Source of the DNA: CAZGVW01 sp964529265
GTDB taxonomy: Bacteria > Planctomycetota > Phycisphaerae > Phycisphaerales > UBA1924
DNA: 35,707 nt
Reading direction: 5' to 3'
NCBI GenBank assembly: GCA_964529265.1
Contig: CAZGVW010000168.1
Coordinates: 1 to 35,707, forward strand
Shown here piece after piece: positions 7,686-15,432 of this stretch (its first letter is position 1; the number at the start of each line of letters is the position of its first letter). The notes under the pieces were generated by a model. That model was not told the origin of the DNA. It did not search any database and saw only the letters and a list, made by a program, of their open reading frames with translations. The translations under genes and the position numbers were made by a program.

Positions 7686-9518
7686 TCACGGCTTCGGCGC
7701 AGCCGAAGCCACGTGCAGCTCGCGCATCTGCTTCTCCGTGACCATGCTCGGCGCCCCCGTCATCAGGTCGGCGCCGGTCTGCGTCTTGGGGAAGGCGATC
7801 ACGTCGCGGATGTTGTCCGTGCCGCACACGTGCATGACGAGGCGATCGAGCCCGAAGGCGATGCCGCCGTGCGGCGGCGCGCCGAAGCGCAGCGCCTCGA
7901 GCAGGAAGGTGAACTTCTCCTTCGCCTCCTCCTCGGAGAGCCCGAGCAGCGTGAAGACCTTCTTCTGCACCGCCGGGTCGTGGATGCGGATGGAGCCGCC
8001 CGCGATCTCGGAGCCGTTGAGCACGATGTCGTAGCCGGCGCTCACGATGGATTCAATCGTGTCCTCGTCGTTCACGTCGGCCGCGACAAAGGCGGCCTGC
8101 TGGTCCTGGCGCGGAGCGGTGAAGGGGTGGTGCATCGCCATCCAGCGGCCGGACTCCGCGTCCTTCATGAACATCGGGAAATCGATGACCCAGAGGAAGT
8201 TCCACTGCTTGCCCCACGCGGGGACGAGGCCCATGTCCCGCGCCGCTTTCTGCCGCAGTTCGCCCAGCGCCTTGGAGGCGACGGAGTACGAATCGGCGCC
8301 GAAGAGGATCGTGTCGCCCGGCTGCGCGCCCAGGCGTCGCTTCAGGTCGTCCGCAATGGGTTCGAGGAATCGCGCCACGCCCGTCTCGAACGCGCCCTGG
8401 GCGTTGATTTTGGTCACCGGCGCGCCGCCCGCGCCGAAGCCCTTCACGAACTCGGTGTAGCCGTCGGTGATCTTGCGCGTGAGCTTCTCAGCGCCGCCGG
8501 GGACGCGGATGGCCTTGACCACGCCCTTGCGCTTGGCCAGCGCGTCGCGGAAGACGCCGAAATCGGTGCGCTGCGCGAGGTCGGAGATGTCCACCAGTTC
8601 GAGGCCGTAGCGCGTATCCGGCCGGTCGATGCCGAAGCGGTCCATCGCCTCCTGGTAGGACATGCGCTGGAGCGGCGGCACGTCGATCTCGAACATCTCA
8701 CCCCACAGGCGGCGGACGAAGCCCTCCATCATCTGCATGATGTCCTCGCGCTGGACGAAGGACATCTCGAGATCGATCTGGCTGAACTCCGCCTGGCGGT
8801 CGGCCCGCGGATCCTCGTCGCGGAAGCAGCGGCAGATCTGCATGTAGCGGTCGCACCCGGCGACCATCAGGATCTGTTTGAAGAGTTGCGGCGATTGCGG
8901 CAGCGCGTACCAGTGGCCCGGCTGAAGGCGGGACGGCGCCAGGAACTCGCGCGCGCCCTCGGGCGTGCTCTTGTAGAGCACCGGCGTTTCGATCTCGAGG
9001 AAGCCGTTCTCGTCGAAATAGTCGCGCGCGATCTTCGTCGTGCGATGCCGCGTCCGCAGAATCTGCTGCATCACGGGGCGGCGCAGGTCGAGGTAGCGGT
9101 AGCGCAGGCGCAGTTCCTCGTTCGGGACGCTGTCCTTGTCGGTCGGCTTGAAGGGCGGGTTGTCCGACTTGCTCAGCACAGTCATCGTCTGCACCACCAC
9201 CTCCACCTCGCCGGTGGCGAGGCGGGGGTTCGGCCCCCCCTTGCGGATCCGCACGGGGCCGGTGGCGGAGACCACGTCCTCGCCGCGGAGGCGGCTGGCC
9301 GTCTCGACGAGTTCCCGCGGCGCATCCTCCTTGTCGAAGACAAGTTGGGTGATGCCGTCACGATCTCGCAGATCGACGAAGACCAGGTCGCCGTGGTCGC
9401 GGTAGGAATCGACCCATCCCGCCACGACGACATCCTGGCCGACGTGTGAGGGGCGAAGGTCGCCGCAGGTGTGGGTTCGGCGGAAGGTCGGAATTGGGGC
9501 TGTGCTGGCGGTGGTCAT
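7686..9518 (-). CDS. aspS: Aspartyl-tRNA synthetase
   Basis: A class II synthetase charging tRNA-Asp, 610 residues (E. coli 590). Recognisable parts, N to C: the OB-fold anticodon domain with GWVDSYRDHGDLVFVDLRDR; catalytic core with YRYLDLRRP, TPEGAREFLAPSR, ALPQSPQLFKQ, and motif 2 CFRDEDPRADRQAEF; the bacterial insertion domain (about 300-430); and motif 3 GIAFGLDRLVM. His42 in the RDHG segment replaces the Leu of E. coli RDLG; that His marks many non-discriminating AspRS enzymes that also charge tRNA-Asn. The frame runs open upstream to 9872, but the ATG at 9518 matches the family N-terminus. The leader is preceded by TATACT (9554-9559). Confidence 0.97.
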   Translation of the reverse strand: MTTASTAPIPTFRRTHTCGDLRPSHVGQDVVVAGWVDSYRDHGDLVFVDLRDRDGITQLVFDKEDAPRELVETASRLRGEDVVSATGPVRIRKGGPNPRLATGEVEVVVQTMTVLSKSDNPPFKPTDKDSVPNEELRLRYRYLDLRRPVMQQILRTRHRTTKIARDYFDENGFLEIETPVLYKSTPEGAREFLAPSRLQPGHWYALPQSPQLFKQILMVAGCDRYMQICRCFRDEDPRADRQAEFSQIDLEMSFVQREDIMQMMEGFVRRLWGEMFEIDVPPLQRMSYQEAMDRFGIDRPDTRYGLELVDISDLAQRTDFGVFRDALAKRKGVVKAIRVPGGAEKLTRKITDGYTEFVKGFGAGGAPVTKINAQGAFETGVARFLEPIADDLKRRLGAQPGDTILFGADSYSVASKALGELRQKAARDMGLVPAWGKQWNFLWVIDFPMFMKDAESGRWMAMHHPFTAPRQDQQAAFVAADVNDEDTIESIVSAGYDIVLNGSEIAGGSIRIHDPAVQKKVFTLLGLSEEEAKEKFTFLLEALRFGAPPHGGIAFGLDRLVMHVCGTDNIRDVIAFPKTQTGADLMTGAPSMVTEKQMRELHVASAAPKP

Positions 9519-9553
9519 TGGTGGCGCCGTGGTTTTCGGGTCGTTGGGCGGCG

Positions 9554-9559
9554 AGTATA
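9554..9559 (-). promoter_or_regulatory. -10-like TATACT for aspS
   Basis: TATACT on the minus strand lies 35 bases before the aspS ATG. The place where a -35 should be is a C-run block, complementary to a G-run block on the plus strand. Confidence 0.45.
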
Positions 9560-9563
9560 GCCC

Positions 9564-9597
9564 GGGGGATCCGGGGGACCCCGGGGGAATGGCCGGG
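9564..9597 (+). other. G-quadruplex-like G-run block in the aspS/lpxB divergent region
   Basis: Three GGGGG runs and one GGG run, separated by 4, 5 and 7 bases, fit the G3+N1-7 pattern. Three 10-base units starting with CCGGGGGA begin at 9562, 9571 and 9581. It lies immediately upstream of the aspS -10. Confidence 0.55.
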
Positions 9598-9612
9598 CGT
9601 CGGCGGCGGGAG

Positions 9613-9641
9613 TTGACATCCGACCCCCGGGTGGGTTGAGT
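9613..9641 (+). promoter_or_regulatory. Possible lpxB promoter, TTGACA -35
   Basis: A perfect TTGACA (9613-9618) is followed 17 bases later by TTGAGT (9636-9641), a poor -10. The lpxB ATG is 13 bases further on. Confidence 0.3.
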
Positions 9642-9654
9642 GCGCCCGCCTGCA

Positions 9655-10881
9655 ATGAGCGATGCGCCGCGCGAGCCCGTTCTTTTCTTCACGGCCTTCG
9701 AGCCCAGCGGCGATGACCACGCCTCGGCCGTGATCCGCGAACTGCGGCGCCGGCACCCGGATCTGGCGATGCACGCCTGGGGCGGGCCCAAGATGGCGGC
9801 CGCGGGGGCCTCGATCATCCGGGACACCGGCGATGACGCCGTGGTGGGCCTGCCGGGCCTCCGAAAGATCAACCGCCACCTCTCCTACAACCGCAAGATC
9901 GGCCGGTGGCTGGAGCGCCACCGCATCACGGTGCACATCCCGGTCGATTCTCCCGCCGCGAACTTCCCGATCTGCAAACTCACACGCCCGACTGGCGCGA
10001 AGATCGTTCACCTGGTGGCGCCGCAGATCTGGGCGTGGGCAGGGTGGCGCATCAGGAAACTGCGCCGCCTCACCGACCATGTGCTGTGCCTGCTGCCCTT
10101 CGAGGAGCAGTGGTTCCGCGACCGAGGCGTGGCGGCGACGTTCATCGGGCACCCTGTGTTCGATGAGCCATCGGACCCCGCGCGGCTCGAGGAGGGCGCG
10201 CTTCCGGAGGGCGAGCCGCGGGTCGCGCTCATGCCCGGCTCCCGCCCCGCAGAGGTGGCGCGGAACTGGCCGCTGCTGCTGACAGCGTTCCGCCGGCTGA
10301 AGGCGCGCCGGCCGGGGCTCGCGGGCGTGGTCGCCGCGACGAATGAAGACACCGCCGATCGGCTTCGCGAAATGGCCAACGATATGGGCGGATGGCCCGG
10401 GGATCTGGGCCTTGCGGTGCGCGCCGTGGATGCGGCCTCGCGCTGGTGCGATCTGGCCCTGGCAGTGTCCGGCACGGTCACGTTGCACATTGCGCGGCAG
10501 CGCTGCCCGATGGTCGTCGTGTACCGCCTCAACCCGGTCACCTACAACCTGGTCGCGCGCTGGGTCATCGCCACGCGCGACTTTGCCCTGCCGAACCTCA
10601 TCGCGGGCTCGCGCATTGTCCCGGAGTTTGTCCCCTATTTCGGCGGGCCGGACCGGCTCGTCGAGGAGGCGGATCGGCTGCTGGGCGATGAATCGGCCCT
10701 GCGGGCCCAGGCCGATGCGCTGGATGACGTGGCGAGCCGGTTTGACGGCCGAATCGCCGCCGTCGCCGCGGCGGACGCGATCGAATCCATCGCCGGGATT
10801 CCGACTGCAGGCCGGGCCGAGCCCCCGCGCGTCGAGATTCCGCGAATGCGCCTCGGCGCCCCGGCCGATGCGCCGGCGTGA
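9655..10881 (+). CDS. lpxB: Lipid-A-disaccharide synthase (LpxB family, GT19)
   Basis: LpxB joins UDP-diacylglucosamine and lipid X in the lipid A pathway, at the inner membrane. The 408-residue product has the expected landmarks: AFEPSGDD (Glu15), PVDSPAANF (Asp98), APQIWAWAGWRIRK, FIGHPVFD, the nucleotide-binding MPGSRPAEV (Arg197), and SGTVTL followed by CPMVVVYRLNP. The Glu, Asp and Arg known to matter in E. coli LpxB are present. In the usual SGTATLE motif the Glu is His here (SGTVTLH), so the enzyme is diverged. I chose the ATG at 9655 over an in-frame GTG at 9640, since it begins at the family N-terminus. No other lpx gene is in this window. The gene ends 7 bases before the 3' end of a tRNA gene on the other strand. 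Confidence 0.9.
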   Translation: MSDAPREPVLFFTAFEPSGDDHASAVIRELRRRHPDLAMHAWGGPKMAAAGASIIRDTGDDAVVGLPGLRKINRHLSYNRKIGRWLERHRITVHIPVDSPAANFPICKLTRPTGAKIVHLVAPQIWAWAGWRIRKLRRLTDHVLCLLPFEEQWFRDRGVAATFIGHPVFDEPSDPARLEEGALPEGEPRVALMPGSRPAEVARNWPLLLTAFRRLKARRPGLAGVVAATNEDTADRLREMANDMGGWPGDLGLAVRAVDAASRWCDLALAVSGTVTLHIARQRCPMVVVYRLNPVTYNLVARWVIATRDFALPNLIAGSRIVPEFVPYFGGPDRLVEEADRLLGDESALRAQADALDDVASRFDGRIAAVAAADAIESIAGIPTAGRAEPPRVEIPRMRLGAPADAPA

Positions 10882-10888
10882 GCCGAAA

Positions 10889-10976
10889 TGGGCCCGGTGG
10901 GAGTCGAACCCACACGGTCGCCGAGGCGACCTGCGGATTTTAAGTCCGCTGCGTCTGCCAGTTCCGCCACAGGCCC
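10889..10976 (-). tRNA. tRNA-Leu (anticodon UAA)
   Basis: Read on the minus strand, an 88-base cloverleaf can be folded by eye. The acceptor stem is GGGCCTG with CGGGCCC (one T-G pair). The anticodon stem GCGGA/TCCGC encloses CTTAAAA, with anticodon TAA. A long variable arm, GTCGCCTCGGCGAC, marks a class II tRNA. The T arm is GTGGG-TTCGACT-CCCAC. The discriminator is A, as tRNA-Leu requires, and CCA is not encoded. It is convergent with lpxB. Confidence 0.96.
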
Positions 10977-10988
10977 GGTTCCGCGGGC

Positions 10989-10994
10989 ATCGTA
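10989..10994 (-). promoter_or_regulatory. -10-like TACGAT for tRNA-Leu
   Basis: TACGAT lies 12 bases upstream of the tRNA 5' end on the minus strand, a normal distance for a short 5' leader. Confidence 0.4.
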
Positions 10995-11037
10995 CGACGC
11001 GTCGCCGGCGCTGCGGCGGTCCGCGGCGGGAGGCCGA

Positions 11038-11043
11038 TAGGAT
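11038..11043 (+). promoter_or_regulatory. -10-like TAGGAT for duplicated-domain protein
   Basis: TAGGAT lies 20 bases before the GTG at 11064, diverging from the tRNA-Leu promoter element about 45 bases away. Confidence 0.3.
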
Positions 11044-11063
11044 GGAGCGGAGGCCTCCCGGCT

Positions 11064-11957
11064 GTGAAGCGATTCCTGATCATCCTGGCCGGTTTTTCGG
11101 CGATTTTCGCGCAAAGTGCATCGCGCGCGCAGGAAACCGCTTTTCCCGCGCCGAAGCCCGGCACCGTCTCGCCTGAGCGGACGACGCTCGTCGGCGAAGT
11201 GGCGCCGGAAGGCACGTTTCTGAACCGAATGCGCGGCCAACTGCGCCGTTTGGGCGCCGATCGCTGGGTCGTGGTGTTCAATCCGGATGTCAGCGGCTGG
11301 AAAGCGCCCCCCATGCTGGCCATGCCCTGCATGAACCTCGCCGCGATGGAGCAAATCGTCGAATCCCGTAGCGAAGGCGTCTCCTTCCTGCTCAGCGGGC
11401 AGGTTTTCGTCCACGACGGCCAGAACTACTTCCTCCCCACGGCCCACGCCGCGGCCCCACCGCCCGCGGAAGAGGAAGCCGCCGAACGTCCGGAGCGTGC
11501 GGAAGCCGCCGAAACCGGTGAGCCGCCTGACCTCGGCCTCGTCGGCCCGGAACAGCCCTCCTCCGAGCCCTCCGTGGACGACCTGATCAAGGCCCTGGAG
11601 CAGGCGACGCCGGCCCGGGAAGAGGTCGGGGCGCCGGCGGCGCGGGGGGCGCCGGGGCTCGCGTCGGAAGGCACGTACCTGTCCCTGCAGCGGGGGCGGG
11701 TGGAGCAATCGCCGACCGGGGAATGGCAGTTCGTGCGGGATAACGACGCCGACCAGCCTCGGGCGGGCCTGCCGCCCATGACACTCCTGCCCTGCCTGAA
11801 CCTCGACGCCCTCCAGACCCTGATCAGGGGCCGCTCGGAGCCCCTTGGCTTCCGCCTCAGCGGGCGGGTGTTCGTGTACAAGGGGCGGAATTACCTGCTG
11901 CCCACAATGTACGTGGCGGAGCGGGAGCGGGACGGGGCGGTGACGAGCGCCCAGTAG
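11064..11957 (+). CDS. Secreted protein with two copies of an unnamed 80-residue domain
   Basis: 297 residues from a GTG, with GGAGCGGAGG about 10 bases upstream. The N-terminus MKRFLIILAGFSAIFAQSASRAQ is a signal peptide. Two copies of one domain follow. Copy 1 (48-127) starts PEGTFL, has MLAMPCMNL and ends SGQVFVHDGQNYFLPT; copy 2 (201-282) starts SEGTYL, has MTLLPCLNL and ends SGRVFVYKGRNYLLPT. Each has one Cys in an (L/M)PC(M/L)NL motif, a NP/ND acidic loop and the C-terminal NY(F/L)LPT block. They are joined by an acidic, Pro/Glu/Ala-rich linker. I recall similar NYLLPT-ending proteins in Phycisphaerae but know no function. The gene stands alone; a GC-rich hairpin follows 43 bases after its stop. 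Confidence 0.8.
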   Translation: MKRFLIILAGFSAIFAQSASRAQETAFPAPKPGTVSPERTTLVGEVAPEGTFLNRMRGQLRRLGADRWVVVFNPDVSGWKAPPMLAMPCMNLAAMEQIVESRSEGVSFLLSGQVFVHDGQNYFLPTAHAAAPPPAEEEAAERPERAEAAETGEPPDLGLVGPEQPSSEPSVDDLIKALEQATPAREEVGAPAARGAPGLASEGTYLSLQRGRVEQSPTGEWQFVRDNDADQPRAGLPPMTLLPCLNLDALQTLIRGRSEPLGFRLSGRVFVYKGRNYLLPTMYVAERERDGAVTSAQ

Positions 11958-12276
11958 GGGCGCGGCGGCCTCGCCATTGCCGGACCTGAGGCGGAGGGGT
12001 CCCCCCCGGCGGGGGGGGTGATGCCCCGGGACGCGGGAATGGGGCCTAGCATCCATTGTGGGCATGTTTTTGGGGTTCGCGCTCGATTTCCGCGCCCGTG
12101 AGGCTCAGTCGAAGGCTGCCTGAGCATTCGGCGCATCAAGTGGGTCGTTCGCAGGGCCGATGGTTGCTCTGGCGAATCCGGGCAGTCTGGGTTGACTTCC
12201 GGGCCTGGATAAGCAGGAACGACCGCCGCGGGGGGAGCCGCGGCTGACACGACTCGGTCGTGGCGGAAACACGCGC
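11958..12276. other. Gene-free region of 319 bases before the signalling cassette
   Basis: It contains a GC hairpin (C7 at 12001-12007 against the G8 run at 12011-12018) that may end the upstream transcript, a TAGCAT -10-like hexamer (12047-12052), and a perfect inverted repeat CACGAC-TCG-GTCGTG (12248-12262) ending 14 bases before the regulator ATG. Small open frames at 12064 (19 codons) and 12056-12247 have no ribosome binding site I can support. Confidence 0.5.
12248..12262. promoter_or_regulatory. Perfect inverted repeat ahead of the response regulator
   Basis: CACGAC and GTCGTG flank TCG. The position just upstream of the start codon fits an autoregulatory operator or an mRNA hairpin covering the ribosome binding region. 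No further copy was noticed. Confidence 0.35.
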
Positions 12277-12939
12277 ATGCCCGGAGCGAGAAACAACTCG
12301 TCGCCGCAGTCCGACTGGAGCGCCAAGCAGGTCTTCACGACCGGCGAGGCGGCGGAGGTCTGCAAGGTGAGCCAGCAGACGATCATCCGCTGCTTCGACA
12401 GCGGCCGGCTGCAGGGCTTCCGGGTGCCGGGGTCGCGGTTCCGGCGGATTCCGCGGGCGGAACTCATCCGCTTCATGAAGGAAAACGAGATCCCGACGGA
12501 CGCCATCGAATCGGGCCGCAAGCGGGTCCTGGTGGTGGACGACGACCCCGGGATCGTGGACCTGTTCGTGGACGTGCTGAACCGCGACGGCCGCTTCGAG
12601 GTGAAGACGGCATCGAACGGGTATGACGCGGGCCTGCTCACGGAGTCGTTCAAGCCGCACCTGATCGTGCTGGACTACATGCTGCCGGACATCAACGGCG
12701 ACCTGGTGTGTCAGCGTGTGCGGGCGAACCCGGAGACCTCGGACAGCCGGATCATCTTCGTTTCGGGGGTGGTCAAACCGGACGAGGTGGAGCAGTTGAA
12801 GCGGGCAGGGGCGGACGAGTTCGTCAAGAAACCCTTTGACGTGGAGCGGCTCGCGGCGCGGATCTGCGAGTTGCTGGACCTCGAAACCAGCGCGTCGCCT
12901 CTTCGCAAGAACGAGGGTTCGTCGCGCGCGGCCGGATGA
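12277..12939 (+). CDS. Response regulator with N-terminal excisionase-type HTH and C-terminal receiver
   Basis: 220 residues. Residues about 17-70 (FTTGEAAEVCKVSQQTIIRC, then DSGRLQGFRVPGSRFRRIPR) form a MerR/excisionase-like winged HTH. Residues about 83-202 form a CheY-like receiver with all key positions: Asp88/Asp89 in VVDDDPG, phosphoacceptor Asp133 in VLDYMLPD, Ser163 in FVSG, and Lys185 in FVKKPF. The DNA-binding domain comes before the receiver, opposite to the usual order. It is likely phosphorylated by the histidine kinase whose ATG starts 11 bases after this stop. An inverted repeat just upstream could be its own operator. I see no strong ribosome binding site, only GGCGGAAAC 6 bases before the ATG. 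Confidence 0.93.
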   Translation: MPGARNNSSPQSDWSAKQVFTTGEAAEVCKVSQQTIIRCFDSGRLQGFRVPGSRFRRIPRAELIRFMKENEIPTDAIESGRKRVLVVDDDPGIVDLFVDVLNRDGRFEVKTASNGYDAGLLTESFKPHLIVLDYMLPDINGDLVCQRVRANPETSDSRIIFVSGVVKPDEVEQLKRAGADEFVKKPFDVERLAARICELLDLETSASPLRKNEGSSRAAG

Positions 12940-12949
12940 GGCCACACTT

Positions 12950-15337
12950 ATGAACCAGCGGGCCCAGGCGCCACGGAAGGCCGAGCCCACGGATGCAGCG
13001 GCGGCAACGCCGTCCGCCCCCGGTGTGTCCGCGGCCGGGATCGGCGCGCTGTCGCGCGACGGGCTGAGCGCCTCGTCGCGGGCGCAGCGCGTGGAAGTGA
13101 TTCTGCAGGAACTGGATGCGCTGCCGACGCTGTCGCCGATCGCGCTGCGATTGCTGCGGCTGAGCGCAGACGACGCGGCGGACATCAAGGAGATCGTGAG
13201 GCTCGTCGAGGCGGACGCCGCGCTGACCGGGCGGTTGCTTGCGATGTGCAAGCGGGCCTCGACGGGTCTGGGCGATCGCGTGACGACGGTCGATCGCGCG
13301 GTGGTGCTGCTCGGTGTCGAGGCGGTGCGGTCGGCGCTGCTGAGCGTGCACCTGCACGATGCGCTCGGGATCGACGAGGCGGATCAGGAGCCGCAGGCGC
13401 CGGCCAACGGGGAAGCGCCTTCGATCGACCGCAAGGGCCTGTGGCGGCACGCGCTGGCGGTGGCGTTCGCGGCGGAGATGATCGCGGAGGCGCACTCGGG
13501 CTCGAGCGCGGTTCGCGCGGACGAGGCGTTCGTGTGCGGACTGATGCACGATCTGGGCAAATACGCGCTCGACACGATCCTGCCGCGGACGTATGCGCGG
13601 GTGGCGCGGCTGGCGGAGCGGCGGCAGGTGGGCATCGCGGAGGTGGAGCGGGCGGTGATCGGCGTGGACCACCACGTCGTGGGCAAGCGACTGGCGGAGC
13701 ACTGGGGCCTGCCGCCGGCGATGGTGGACGTGATGTGGCTGCACGGCCAGCCCGCGGTTTCGGCGCCGGATACGCCGCACAAGGGCCTGATCGGCGTGGT
13801 GACGGTGGCCAACGCGCTGGCGCGGCGGCTGCACATCGGGTGGTCGGGCAACGGCTCGCCGCCGCCGGATCTTGGAGGCATGTGCGCGGAGTGGGGGCTG
13901 AGCCTCGCGCATGTTGAGGAGGCGCAGCGGCGCCTGCACGAGCGCGTGGCGCAGCGGGCGCGGGAGATGGGTCTTGAAGAGACGGATGATCGCGATCTGG
14001 CGCTGGAATCGGTGCTCACGGCCAATCGCAGGCTCGGCGCCCTGAACATCACGCTTCAGGAGCGATCGCGGCAGGTGCAGCTGCAATCGCAGGCGCTGTC
14101 GGCGATCGAGAAGTTCCACGCGGCCGCGGCGGGGTCGAACACGCTCGCGAAGACCTATTCGGAGGTCGTGCGTTCGGCGGCGACGCTGTTCGGCGAGGGC
14201 TTCTACACGATCGTGCGGCAGGATGTTCCGAAATCGCCGTGGCAGGCGTGGCGGTGCGGCGCCGATGGGCGGGTGATCGAGCGCATAAGCGGCTCGTCGC
14301 CCGAGGACGCTCCGGACCTGGTGATCGCGGCGGCGCCGGGGGCGCTGGCCGCGGCGAGCGTGGCGCTGCTGACGTGGGTGGCCGAGCACGTTCAGGACGC
14401 TCCGGACGTGCGCACGATGCGGTTCCTGCCGCTTTCGGGGGCGGGGGAGCGACCGGCGGTGCTGGCGCATGACCGGCCCCTGTCGCCGGCGCTCATGAAG
14501 AGCCCGGCGCTTTTTGCGCTGACCTCGACCTGGGGCGCGGCGATCGCGGCTGCGGCCCAGCACGAGGCGATGCGGCGTCTGGGCGAGCAGTTGGCAGAGG
14601 CCAACCGGAGCCTTGTGGCGGCGCAGGCGCAGGTGGCCAAGGCGCAGGCGCTCGGGCGGCTCAGCGAACTGGCTGCGGGGGCGGCGCATGAGATGAACAA
14701 CCCCCTGACCGTGATCAGCGGGCGCAGCCAGTTGCTGGCGACGCGGCTGCACGAGGCCGAGGACAGACACACGGCGGAGGCCATCGCCAGCGCGGCGGGG
14801 ACCCTGAGCGAACTGATCGAGAGCCTGCACTTTTTTGCGCGTCCGGCAAAGCCGGAGCGGAAGGTGATGGACCTGCCGGACCTGGTCTCACGGATCGTGC
14901 GCGACTTCAAGTTGCGCGTTCACGAGGAGAAGGAGGGGCTTCCACCGCCGGTGAAACTCCAGGTGCAGGGGCCGATCCCGCCGGTGTGGGTGGATTCCGG
15001 CCAGGTGACGGCGATTGTGACAGAGTTTCTGCGGAATGCTTGGGAGGCGAAGCCCCGTGAGCGTGTGGAGGTTCGGGCGGAGATCGATCCCGAGGGCGAT
15101 GCGCTGATGATTTCGGTGAAGGACGACGGCCGCGGCATGTCGGACCATGCGTTGCGGCACGCGTTCGACCCCTTCTTCTCGGAGAAGCCGGCGGGACGGC
15201 AGCGCGGACTGGGGCTGGCGCGGGCGCACCGGCTGGCGACGCTGCACGGGGGAAGGATTGAACTGGAGAGCGAGGCGGGAAAAGGCACGACTGCGCGCCT
15301 CATCCTCAATACGTGGCGTCCTCCAGCCGAACAATAG
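12950..15337 (+). CDS. HDOD-domain sensor histidine kinase
   Basis: 795 residues, soluble, with no membrane segment. Residues about 50-300 are an HDOD domain (ALPTLSPIALRLL, LLGVEAVRSALLS) that keeps an HD-type motif, LMHDLGK (His200, Asp201). Residues about 340-570 hold a coiled-coil-like stretch and a probable GAF-like sensor. The kinase follows: H-box AAHEMNNPLTVI with phosphoacceptor His580, N-box EFLRNAWEA (Asn696), DDGRGM (725-730) and RGLGLA (752-757). The frame is open upstream to 12836, but the ATG at 12950, just after the regulator stop, is the sensible start. Cytoplasmic sensing is implied. The next gene starts about 95 bases after the stop. Confidence 0.93.
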   Translation: MNQRAQAPRKAEPTDAAAATPSAPGVSAAGIGALSRDGLSASSRAQRVEVILQELDALPTLSPIALRLLRLSADDAADIKEIVRLVEADAALTGRLLAMCKRASTGLGDRVTTVDRAVVLLGVEAVRSALLSVHLHDALGIDEADQEPQAPANGEAPSIDRKGLWRHALAVAFAAEMIAEAHSGSSAVRADEAFVCGLMHDLGKYALDTILPRTYARVARLAERRQVGIAEVERAVIGVDHHVVGKRLAEHWGLPPAMVDVMWLHGQPAVSAPDTPHKGLIGVVTVANALARRLHIGWSGNGSPPPDLGGMCAEWGLSLAHVEEAQRRLHERVAQRAREMGLEETDDRDLALESVLTANRRLGALNITLQERSRQVQLQSQALSAIEKFHAAAAGSNTLAKTYSEVVRSAATLFGEGFYTIVRQDVPKSPWQAWRCGADGRVIERISGSSPEDAPDLVIAAAPGALAAASVALLTWVAEHVQDAPDVRTMRFLPLSGAGERPAVLAHDRPLSPALMKSPALFALTSTWGAAIAAAAQHEAMRRLGEQLAEANRSLVAAQAQVAKAQALGRLSELAAGAAHEMNNPLTVISGRSQLLATRLHEAEDRHTAEAIASAAGTLSELIESLHFFARPAKPERKVMDLPDLVSRIVRDFKLRVHEEKEGLPPPVKLQVQGPIPPVWVDSGQVTAIVTEFLRNAWEAKPRERVEVRAEIDPEGDALMISVKDDGRGMSDHALRHAFDPFFSEKPAGRQRGLGLARAHRLATLHGGRIELESEAGKGTTARLILNTWRPPAEQ

Positions 15338-15422
15338 TGCCGAGCGGCGCCGGTGGTCCGAGGATTGGACCGGCCGAGAAGACGCCGCGGGACAGGCAAG
15401 GTCGACGGATCGACGCGACGGT

Positions 15423-15428
15423 GAGGAG
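15423..15428 (+). promoter_or_regulatory. Ribosome binding site choosing start 15433
   Basis: GAGGAG lies 4 bases before ATG 15433 (GAGGAGAG if extended). An in-frame GTG at 15313 overlapping the kinase gene is less well supported. Confidence 0.45.
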
Positions 15429-15432
15429 AGCC

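Noticed and set aside
7690..7710. 9-base-pair hairpin GGCTTCGGC-GCA-GCCGAAGCC as a terminator
   Set aside because: It lies inside the last codons of aspS and has no T run.
7512..9449. Plus-strand open frame of 645 codons
   Set aside because: It is antisense to aspS and its product has no family motif.
9640..9655. GTG 9640 as the lpxB start
   Set aside because: The extra residues are not like the family, and the GTG would be inside the proposed promoter.
12056..12247. 63-codon frame in the gene-free region upstream of the regulator
   Set aside because: It begins with a rare start, has no ribosome binding site, and no recognisable composition.
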